From assembly GCF_000621445.1 (NCBI RefSeq), contig NZ_KK211279.1, positions 119,587-183,586 of the forward strand: 64,000 bases of DNA. The letters run 5' to 3'. Both the position numbers and the translations under genes were made by a program. Positions 9,645 to 16,475 of the stretch are shown one piece after another. The notes beneath the pieces were generated by a model. The model made no database searches. It saw only the letters and a program-made list of their open reading frames with translations, and was not told the origin of the DNA. Origin of the DNA: Alkalihalobacillus bogoriensis ATCC BAA-922. Lineage in GTDB: Bacteria; Bacillota; Bacilli; Bacillales; Bacillaceae_F. The first letter of the stretch is position 1. Each line of letters opens with the position of its first letter.

Positions 9645-9692
9645 TCAAAAAAACAGACTTTATTTTGTGAACAAGTCACAATTAAAGTCTGT
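9645..9692 (-). terminator. Terminator of putR
   Basis: Stem ACAGACTTTA/TAAAGTCTGT (9653-9692) with an inner TTGTGA/TCACAA extension, followed by a T-run on the minus strand. It abuts the putR stop codon. Confidence 0.85.
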
Positions 9693-10970
9693 TTATTTAA
9701 AATAATACTGCAACGCTTCCCGATAGCGATAATAGTATTCAGGAACATTATAAAGAAGAAGCAATTCTGTATACAGGTGGCTATTCATATTAAAGTCTTC
9801 TAAATCAATATCCGTTGCTTCTAAAATTTGTTTAATGCGGTAATTTAATGTATTCGGATGAATATACAGCTCTTGTGCCGTGTTTTTAAGCTTTAAATGG
9901 TTCGTTAAGTACACTTTCAATGTTTCTAATAATTTCGTTTTGTTTTCATCGTCTTTTTTCATCAGTTTTAATAAATCTTGGTTAATGAATCCTTCAGAGC
10001 TATTTTTTTCATACAAGGTTAATAAATACCGGTACATGCCTAGCTTCCCATATTCAACAGGTAGAGTTGTCGTATCATTAATTGCACTTACTGTTTCAAT
10101 CACTTCAAGTGCTTGAAGAAAGCTTTTTCTCATTTCTGCTAAATGCAAATACTCATGTCCGATTCCAAGTAAAAGTTGCTTTCTCTCTTCTTCTGTCATT
10201 TTGTCATCTAATAATTGAACGAGTTGTTTCGCCTGTGAAATGGCATCGTCTTTTATATGGCTTGCTCCACTTACGATAAAAATAACTTTCGAATCTTTTT
10301 CAAGATATGATGACGATGGAATTGCTTTAACATTATCAATCACTTTTTTGACTTTCTCCAACACTTCAACATGGGCTTGATTTGTAATGGAGACAACAAA
10401 AATAGTAAATCTTTCCGGCAGTCGAATCGACGCTAAATTAGCTTCTTGACGTATTTGTTTTTCATTTACATATTCATGGTTAATTAATTGCCAAAATAAA
10501 CGGTGCTCTCTTGATTCTTTCCGTAAGTTTCTAGTGGTAAAGTCGTAAATCAATGTTCCGACATGTGAAGTAATGGAAGTGAGGAACTCTAGCTCTTCTT
10601 CTTTTAATAATATATTTGATTCAAGAACCCATATGTAACCTACTGTCCGTTCATTGTATTTAACACGGATGACAACACGCTGGTAAAACCCTACTTCTTC
10701 CATTGGCTGAACACGAATTGGATCATTTTTACTTTCTAATTGTTGCACAACCCCTTCTTTTTCTAATCTTTCAATGATAAAGCTTGGGCACTTTTTCGAG
10801 AGAATTGTTTTTTGCTGTGTTGTATCATATTCATAATCCCCCGACGAACTATAGGCAATTAATTCAAAGTTTTTATTTTCAATAATTACGGATTTATTTA
10901 GGACATTGCTAATATAATCTGCCATTTCATGGATATCGTAAATTTCAAAAACTCGACCTAATAAACTCAT
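9693..10970 (-). CDS. putR: PucR/CdaR-family transcriptional activator of proline genes
   Basis: A DNA-binding regulator of 425 residues. The C-terminal 60 residues hold the HTH_30 domain of PucR/CdaR regulators (KNTAQELYIHPNTLNYRIKQI). The N-terminal half is an effector-sensing region and the middle a GGDEF-like CdaR domain. I start at ATG 10970, which has GGAG at 8 bases; the ATG at 10988 has no ribosome site. It lies directly upstream of the PutP unit on the same strand with its own terminator, matching the role of Bacillus subtilis PutR, which activates the put genes in response to proline. The assignment to PutR rests on context plus family. Confidence 0.86.
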   Translation of the reverse strand: MSLLGRVFEIYDIHEMADYISNVLNKSVIIENKNFELIAYSSSGDYEYDTTQQKTILSKKCPSFIIERLEKEGVVQQLESKNDPIRVQPMEEVGFYQRVVIRVKYNERTVGYIWVLESNILLKEEELEFLTSITSHVGTLIYDFTTRNLRKESREHRLFWQLINHEYVNEKQIRQEANLASIRLPERFTIFVVSITNQAHVEVLEKVKKVIDNVKAIPSSSYLEKDSKVIFIVSGASHIKDDAISQAKQLVQLLDDKMTEEERKQLLLGIGHEYLHLAEMRKSFLQALEVIETVSAINDTTTLPVEYGKLGMYRYLLTLYEKNSSEGFINQDLLKLMKKDDENKTKLLETLKVYLTNHLKLKNTAQELYIHPNTLNYRIKQILEATDIDLEDFNMNSHLYTELLLLYNVPEYYYRYREALQYYFK

Positions 10971-11064
10971 CTTTACCACTCCATTCATATCCTATAGAGA
11001 TATTGTACCAAGAGATTAACCAAAATCAATATAATTACAACTATACTCGCAACTCTTTCTTTTA

Positions 11065-11101
11065 TGTAAAAGAAGAAACCAAAAGGGAAATTCCTTTTGG
11101 T
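11065..11101 (-). terminator. Terminator after the P450 gene
   Basis: Stem ACCAAAAGG/CCTTTTGGT with a six-base loop, followed by a T-rich stretch on the minus strand. The stem touches the P450 stop codon. Confidence 0.82.
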
Positions 11102-12447
11102 TATCTTCGTTTCACAATCATTCGTAATCCGCGTTTCGGTCTTAATGTAATTAACGGTTGTGGCTTTACTGGATGATGGTCTTTCGGTAAAACGAACTGA
11201 AATTGTCGTGCAATCGCGGTTAACACAAATACTGCTTCCATCATGGCAAAGTGATTACCTATACACACCCTTGGCCCACCACCAAATGGGAAAAACGCAA
11301 AAGGAGGAAGTTCTTTAATAAGATTGTTTTCAAATCGTTCTGGCATGAATTCATTTGGATTTTCAAAAAACTCAGGATTTCGATGGTTTACATATTGACT
11401 CATCAAAATCATATCACCTTTTTTAAATTCATACGGTCCGATTGACACATTCTCATCTACTTTTCTTCCAATCACATACGCAGGTGGATAAAGACGAAGC
11501 GATTCCCATATAACATTTTGCGTATAGGAGAGTTTGTTATAATGTTCTACTGAAATACTTTCTTTCCCAATATTATCGTCAATCTCCTGATGGACTTTCT
11601 GTTCGATTTCTGGATGCTGAGAAAGTAAATAAAACGTCCATGAAAGAGCATTAGCGGTCGTTTCATGCCCCGCTAAAAATATCGTCATAACCTCGTCACG
11701 AAGCTGTTGATCAGTCATGCCCATACCTTGTTCATCTTTAGCATCCATTAATACTCCAAGCAAATCGTGATGTGTTTCTTTAAATTCTCTTCTCTGCTCA
11801 ATAAAAGAGTAGATGATTTCATCTAACTCCGCTATTGCTTTTGTATAGTGACGATTAGTTTTTGTTGGAATGAATAGAGGAACTGGTAAGATAGAACGCA
11901 TTCTCTTTATACTTAATTTCATTACATCATCGATAGGTTCTCCAATCATGTTGGCCCCTTCTTCAAATGAAAGGCTAAACATCGTTTTGCAAATAATACC
12001 AAGTGTTATATTCATCATATCTTCAGTAATGTCACGTACATCCTCATCTAACCACGAATATATATAGTTATTTGTAGTCTCTATCATCTCTCTAGCATAA
12101 TGAGCCAAATATGATTGTCGAAAAGACGGTTGAATGGCTCGGCGTTGCTGTAAATGCAACTCTTTTTCACTTGTTAGGAGGCCATCTCCTATTAAAGGTT
12201 TAAGCACCGTTAAATCTTGTGATTTTACAAACGACCGTTGTTTCGTTACAAGAACCTCTTTTATATACTCCGGCTTCGAAAGTAAATACACTTGTTGAAA
12301 AGGACCAAACCGAAACTTCGCAATATCTCCATACTGTTGTTGTAAGTTTACTAGAAAGGCTAAAGGGTCCGCTTGAAATTGAGATAAGTGGCCACTGAAC
12401 CACTTTCCTTTTGGACCATCTGGAACATTTTTCTTTCTTTTTTTCAA
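11101..12447 (-). CDS. Cytochrome P450
   Basis: Haem-thiolate monooxygenase of 448 residues. Visible signatures: the oxygen-binding I helix AGHETTANAL, the ExxR motif in ESLRLYPPAYVIGR, the PERF motif, and the haem loop FGGGPRVCIGNHFAMMEA with the Cys ligand. The N-terminus is soluble and carries a PxGPxG-like hinge with no membrane anchor, and no reductase is fused, so it needs separate electron partners. It resembles bacterial CYP4-like fatty-acid or alkane hydroxylases; the substrate is unknown. The start is TTG 12447 behind a perfect AAGGAGGG. It begins 21 bases after phaC and probably belongs to the phaR-phaC transcript, which hints at an acyl substrate (inference). Confidence 0.92.
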   Translation of the reverse strand: MKKRKKNVPDGPKGKWFSGHLSQFQADPLAFLVNLQQQYGDIAKFRFGPFQQVYLLSKPEYIKEVLVTKQRSFVKSQDLTVLKPLIGDGLLTSEKELHLQQRRAIQPSFRQSYLAHYAREMIETTNNYIYSWLDEDVRDITEDMMNITLGIICKTMFSLSFEEGANMIGEPIDDVMKLSIKRMRSILPVPLFIPTKTNRHYTKAIAELDEIIYSFIEQRREFKETHHDLLGVLMDAKDEQGMGMTDQQLRDEVMTIFLAGHETTANALSWTFYLLSQHPEIEQKVHQEIDDNIGKESISVEHYNKLSYTQNVIWESLRLYPPAYVIGRKVDENVSIGPYEFKKGDMILMSQYVNHRNPEFFENPNEFMPERFENNLIKELPPFAFFPFGGGPRVCIGNHFAMMEAVFVLTAIARQFQFVLPKDHHPVKPQPLITLRPKRGLRMIVKRR

Positions 12448-12468
12448 GGTATCCCTCCTTGTAAAGCT

Positions 12469-13476
12469 CTATGTTGAGCGTTGTACTAACCATTCCTCTA
12501 GAAACAATGGTAGTTCTCCTTTTATCGCTAAACTTGCATGTCCGCCTTTTACTCGTTTATAGGTAATATCTTCACTTGAAACTTTATCTAATAAGGAAAT
12601 AACATATTCCTCTTTCACAATTTGATCACCAGATGTTGAAACGACTAACAGGTTTGCTTTTATATTGCTTAAAAGAACTTGTTGTTCGTTAATTTTGAGT
12701 TGGTTTTGAATGAGTTTGTTTTCTAAGACTACATCGTATAAAAGCTCGTATAATGTTTTTCCTACAAATGGGATATGATCTTTTGCCCATCTATTAAATT
12801 TCTTCCATTTCTCCACGTAATTTTTATCGTGACCGCGTTCGATTAAACCAATATGTGGCGTAATCGAAATAGGTGAGGTTATTGTTCTCATACCGAGATT
12901 AACAATTGAAGGAGGAACAACCCCGTATAAAGATAACAGGTCGTCTATTTTCATTTCATTTTCCCTTAAAAATTCCCGCCACTTCTCTAAAAGCGGAATC
13001 TGACTAAAATCAACAGGCGGTGCAAATAAAATAAGGTTTTTTATCGGTTCTGTCGCAATCGCAGCATAGATGATGGATAATGTTCCACCAAGACAATATC
13101 CGACGATAGAAACATCACTAGACTGGGAATGATGTAAAGTACGCTTCACTGCTTTTTGGATATGGCCATAAATATAAGTGTCCAAACTGATATCATAATC
13201 TTCATATCCAGGAACACCAAAGTCTAATAAATACACATCAAATCCTTTTTGATGAAACGCTTCTATCATACTGCTACCAGGAGCTAAATCTAGTAAATAT
13301 GGCTTACTTACTAACGAATAAATCAAAAAGAGTGGTGTTTTACATTTCTTTTTTGGCGTTGGGTAATACCATAACGTCGTTTTATTTTTTTTCCACACCG
13401 CTACTCTAGGTGTTTGTCCTACTATTGATGCATTTTTTTCTTCGGAGTACACCTTATCTTGCCAATAATCAGTCAT
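12469..13476 (-). CDS. phaC: Class IV poly(3-hydroxyalkanoate) synthase, catalytic subunit
   Basis: Polymerises (R)-3-hydroxyacyl-CoA into intracellular polyester granules. The alpha/beta-hydrolase domain carries the PHA synthase box GYCLGG, where Cys128 replaces the lipase serine; Asp284 (STSGDQ) and His313 (GGHAS) complete the triad. At 335 residues it has the size of class III/IV PhaC. Beside it is a PhaR-type subunit instead of PhaE, giving class IV as in Bacillus megaterium. I start at ATG 13476, which overlaps the phaR stop by eight bases; the frame is open to 13527 but has no ribosome site there. The weak ribosome site at 13476 suggests coupling to phaR. Confidence 0.9.
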   Translation of the reverse strand: MTDYWQDKVYSEEKNASIVGQTPRVAVWKKNKTTLWYYPTPKKKCKTPLFLIYSLVSKPYLLDLAPGSSMIEAFHQKGFDVYLLDFGVPGYEDYDISLDTYIYGHIQKAVKRTLHHSQSSDVSIVGYCLGGTLSIIYAAIATEPIKNLILFAPPVDFSQIPLLEKWREFLRENEMKIDDLLSLYGVVPPSIVNLGMRTITSPISITPHIGLIERGHDKNYVEKWKKFNRWAKDHIPFVGKTLYELLYDVVLENKLIQNQLKINEQQVLLSNIKANLLVVSTSGDQIVKEEYVISLLDKVSSEDITYKRVKGGHASLAIKGELPLFLEEWLVQRST

Positions 13477-13957
13477 GTTTTCTTTCACGTTCCATTCCGT
13501 TTGTTCTAATAGGAGAGGCTGGTACATTTGCCCATAAATCCATAATCGCTTTTAGCTTTGCGCGACGTTTTTGAGCTTTTACATCTAGTAGTTCACCAAG
13601 AATCGTTTGTGACTCTTTTTTGCCATGCTGATTCATTGTTTCTCCTTCATCTTCTTGAACAGTGAGTTCCATGACTTGCTCTTCTAAATCGTCTATTTTC
13701 TCTTCAATTTGCTGTGCAAGTTTTGCAAGTTGAGCAACATCTCGTTTTGTCGGGACATTTAATTGAACCGCAATTGTTTCTGTATATCGATGCAAATCCT
13801 TTATTGACGTAACATGTTTATTTAGTAATTGATTCATAAGTTTCATGAAATCTTCATCTGCAAGTATAGATTGAACATATTGTTGTAAATGTTTTTCCGA
13901 TTTTAATCCTAGTTTTTTTAACAACTTGAATACTGTCAAACTTTCATCTTTTGTCAT
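13469..13957 (-). CDS. phaR: Class IV PHA synthase regulatory subunit (PhaR-like)
   Basis: The non-catalytic partner that forms the active synthase with PhaC in Bacillus. It has 162 residues from ATG 13957, which follows AAGGAAGG; an upstream in-frame ATG at 14002 lacks a site. The sequence is hydrophilic and largely helical, with a coiled-coil-like stretch of Glu/Lys/Gln at about 80-115 and a charged C-terminus. Identification rests mainly on size, helical character and tight linkage to a bona fide PhaC; I do not see a catalytic motif and none is expected. Confidence 0.78.
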   Translation of the reverse strand: MTKDESLTVFKLLKKLGLKSEKHLQQYVQSILADEDFMKLMNQLLNKHVTSIKDLHRYTETIAVQLNVPTKRDVAQLAKLAQQIEEKIDDLEEQVMELTVQEDEGETMNQHGKKESQTILGELLDVKAQKRRAKLKAIMDLWANVPASPIRTNGMERERKHD

Positions 13958-14090
13958 AGTCAATCCTTCCTTTCCTTGAATCGTTACCGTAGTACAATAC
14001 AATATATTCCGCTCACCTTATTCAGTGATGAAAATGTATAAGTGTCCCGTATACAACCTGTTTTATTTCTACTGAAAAATATGGATAGAA

Positions 14091-14118
14091 TTGACAATCA
14101 ACTAATATGTGATATATT
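14091..14118 (+). promoter_or_regulatory. Sigma-A promoter of the GntR-EamA unit
   Basis: TTGACA (14091-14096), a 16-base spacer and TATATT (14113-14118). The core lies almost wholly inside a perfect 46-bp palindrome. Confidence 0.8.
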
Positions 14119-14137
14119 ACATATTAGTTGATTGTCA
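14092..14137. promoter_or_regulatory. Perfect 19-bp inverted repeat, probable GntR operator
   Basis: Arms TGACAATCAACTAATATGT (14092-14110) and its exact reverse complement (14119-14137) flank an 8-base centre containing the -10 box. It covers -35 to about +20 and ends 16 bases before the regulator start. A protein bound here would block RNA polymerase, so autorepression by the downstream GntR/FCD protein is the simplest reading. Confidence 0.75.
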
Positions 14138-14153
14138 TATGGAGGGGATCAAG

Positions 14154-14801
14154 ATGCTCATAAAACGTACCTTTTTAAGAGAAGAAGCTTATAATATTTT
14201 GTTGGAATGGATTATCGTTGGTAAGCTATCTGCCGGAGATAAAGTAAGAGATGTGGAATTATCTGAGGAATTAGGGATTAGTAGAACTCCAATTCGTGAA
14301 GCTTTATTACGCTTAGAAGAAGAAGGGTTTGTTGTGACGAAACCAAATCGTTCAACTACGATTGCCCCCATTGACTTAGAACAACTGACCTCTACTTATT
14401 CGATTGTTTGGACATTAGAAGCTCTTGCTTTAGAAGAAGCTTCTCCTCATTTCACATCGCAAACAATAGTTGAATTAACAAACATCAACGAAAAAATAGT
14501 AGTGGAAAGTCCAACCTTACAACAGTTAGACGTGGTGCAACTTGATAATGCGTTTCACGATGTCATTATAACTTTATCGAAAAACGATGAACTTCAAAAA
14601 ATACTTCATCATTTAAAAGCGAAGATTCGAAGAGCAGAATTCTACTATTTTCAAAAGGAAGAGTCTGTTCAATCATCATATAAAGAACATCGTTTAGTCA
14701 TTAAACATCTTGAACAAAAAGATTGGGAAAAAGCAAAAGAGGCGCTTATGAACAATTGGAAATATAGCTTAATGAAAATGAAACAACAAAATAAACGATA
14801 A
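14154..14801 (+). CDS. GntR-family (FadR/FCD subfamily) transcriptional regulator
   Basis: A 215-residue repressor-type protein. Residues about 5-70 are the winged helix (DVELSEELGISRTPIREALLRLEEEGFV is the classic GntR helix-turn-helix); residues 80-205 form a helical FCD ligand domain with a metal-binding-like pattern (Asp and His in DNAFHDVI and later EHR). The start at ATG 14154 has GGAGGGG at good spacing; the longer frame from 14109 would run through the operator palindrome. It is followed after 13 bases by a drug/metabolite exporter gene, so it probably controls that gene and itself. The effector is unknown; FCD proteins usually bind small carboxylic acids. Confidence 0.9.
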   Translation: MLIKRTFLREEAYNILLEWIIVGKLSAGDKVRDVELSEELGISRTPIREALLRLEEEGFVVTKPNRSTTIAPIDLEQLTSTYSIVWTLEALALEEASPHFTSQTIVELTNINEKIVVESPTLQQLDVVQLDNAFHDVIITLSKNDELQKILHHLKAKIRRAEFYYFQKEESVQSSYKEHRLVIKHLEQKDWEKAKEALMNNWKYSLMKMKQQNKR

Positions 14802-14814
14802 GAGTGGGATGAAT

Positions 14815-15765
14815 ATGAATAAACAAAATCGATGGATTGGATTTGTTCTTGTTTTATTAGGGGCTTCATTTTGGGGTATTGGAGGAACTGTAGCTCAGCG
14901 CCTTTTCCAAGAAAGTCATGTTCCAGTGGAGTGGCTTGTCTCTGTACGATTATTATTAGCAGGAATCGTTATGATTATTCTGGCACTCCTTTTTAAAACC
15001 CGCGAAAAAGTATTTCAAATTTGGAAAGACAAACAAGCAGTTTTCCAACTTTTTATTTTTGGAATATTTGGTATGTTAGCTGTTCAATATACTTACATGG
15101 CTTCGATTAATTTAGGAAATGCTGCTGTTGCAACATTATTACAGTATCAAGCTCCTCTTTTTATTATATTCTATCTAGTTCTTACAAAAGTAAGTAAGTT
15201 GCGAGGAAAAGATATTGTTGCTGTTTGTTTAGCCTTAAGTGGGTCATTATTATTATTAACAAACGGGGTGTTCCATACATTGTCCGTCCCTTTGGCTTCT
15301 GTCATTTGGGGGATATTATCTGGTGTCGCCTTAGCCTTTTATACTCTTTATGCTGGAAATCTTTTATCAAAGTGGGGGTCTTTAAACATTATTGGCTGGG
15401 CCATGATAATTGGTGGAGCTAGTTTAGCCATTCTTCATCCCCCTTGGAAAATTGAAGCGACACATTGGGGGGGTGACACCATCATTTATTTAGGGTTTGT
15501 CATCGTTTTTGGAACAATGCTCGCGTTTTGGTTTTATCTCGAAAGTCTGAAATATCTTAAACCACAAGAAACGAGTTTACTAGGAAGTGTCGAACCACTT
15601 GCCGCTATCATCACTTCTGTATTGTGGCTTAACATTTCATTTGGCTTCTACCAAGTAATCGGAACTGTGTTTATTTTAGCGATGGTGTTATATTTATCAT
15701 TGACTAAAGAAAAAGAAACAGTTTCCACACCACAAGTCATCATAAAGCATAAAAAGTTAAGTTAA
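14815..15765 (+). CDS. EamA-family (DMT superfamily) transporter
   Basis: Inner-membrane carrier of 316 residues with ten hydrophobic segments in two EamA repeats (about 10-145 and 155-300). The repeats carry the family features GGTVAQRLF near the start and ETSLLGSVEPLAA near the end. I choose ATG 14815 because GAGTGGG lies six bases before it; an ATG at 14809 would touch the ribosome site. Proteins of this family export amino acids or other small metabolites; nothing in the sequence fixes the substrate. Co-transcribed with the FCD regulator. Confidence 0.88.
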   Translation: MNKQNRWIGFVLVLLGASFWGIGGTVAQRLFQESHVPVEWLVSVRLLLAGIVMIILALLFKTREKVFQIWKDKQAVFQLFIFGIFGMLAVQYTYMASINLGNAAVATLLQYQAPLFIIFYLVLTKVSKLRGKDIVAVCLALSGSLLLLTNGVFHTLSVPLASVIWGILSGVALAFYTLYAGNLLSKWGSLNIIGWAMIIGGASLAILHPPWKIEATHWGGDTIIYLGFVIVFGTMLAFWFYLESLKYLKPQETSLLGSVEPLAAIITSVLWLNISFGFYQVIGTVFILAMVLYLSLTKEKETVSTPQVIIKHKKLS

Positions 15766-15766
15766 C

Positions 15767-15820
15767 AAAAAAGCTGGAACATAAAGAAGTGTTGAGTCAC
15801 ATTCTTTAGTCCAGCTTTTT
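15767..15820. terminator. Bidirectional terminator between the EamA gene and yesL
   Basis: Stem AAAAAGCTGGA/TCCAGCTTTTT, with an inner extension AAAGAA/TTCTTT. It gives T-runs on both strands and ends convergent transcription. Confidence 0.87.
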
Positions 15821-15825
15821 CTCCT

Positions 15826-16458
15826 TTATACTGCTTCAACTTCTTGTTTTTTCCGCTCAATCCGTTGGCAAGCTAGCAATGTCGACCACATCATAAAAGT
15901 GCTTAAAACACTTCCAAAGAAAAATAACGTTAATCCCGGAATAAAGCTAAAGATGAAATAACCAGCTACAAGTCCAGTTGCGATAAAAATAATGATATGG
16001 GGATTAATAACAGCAAGGAACAACGCATACTTAAAATATTGAATGAACGGTAGATCGTAGTGCACGTAAATCGGTAAGATTACAAGAAACATTGCCACAT
16101 ATAGAATCGTGAGGAGAATTAGAAGCAGTGTAAATATGACGGCAATTCCTCCACTTGCATACCCTATTAACAAAAAATCTAAATAAAGAATATACCCAAT
16201 ACAAAACAACACGATTCCAATTCCATTTGTCTTTAACCATTCTCGTTTATAGGTTGTAATAAACTGTTTAAAAATCGGTTCTTCTTCTTTTACTATAAAT
16301 GAACGAACAACCGTAAACATTGCAACCGTTGCTGGCCAAAATCCAAATATAATGAGCCCTAGAAAGGTAAACCCAATCCATAATAAGTTTACATAAGCTA
16401 GTTTCATAATCCACTCTGTTATTTGGTATAATCTTGTATCTGCGAGATTTCTTTGCAT
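15826..16458 (-). CDS. yesL: YesL-like DUF624 membrane protein
   Basis: A 210-residue polytopic membrane protein of the DUF624 family with about five hydrophobic segments and the typical start LYQITEWIMKLAYVNLLWIGFT. DUF624 members lie beside YesM/YesN systems and CUT1 sugar importers in Bacillus; their function is unknown. Here it is the last gene of the sugar cluster, 17 bases after the GH3 gene, with a ribosome site TAGGGGGAG. Confidence 0.85.
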   Translation of the reverse strand: MQRNLADTRLYQITEWIMKLAYVNLLWIGFTFLGLIIFGFWPATVAMFTVVRSFIVKEEEPIFKQFITTYKREWLKTNGIGIVLFCIGYILYLDFLLIGYASGGIAVIFTLLLILLTILYVAMFLVILPIYVHYDLPFIQYFKYALFLAVINPHIIIFIATGLVAGYFIFSFIPGLTLFFFGSVLSTFMMWSTLLACQRIERKKQEVEAV

Positions 16459-16475
16459 ATTCTCCCCCTATCTGC

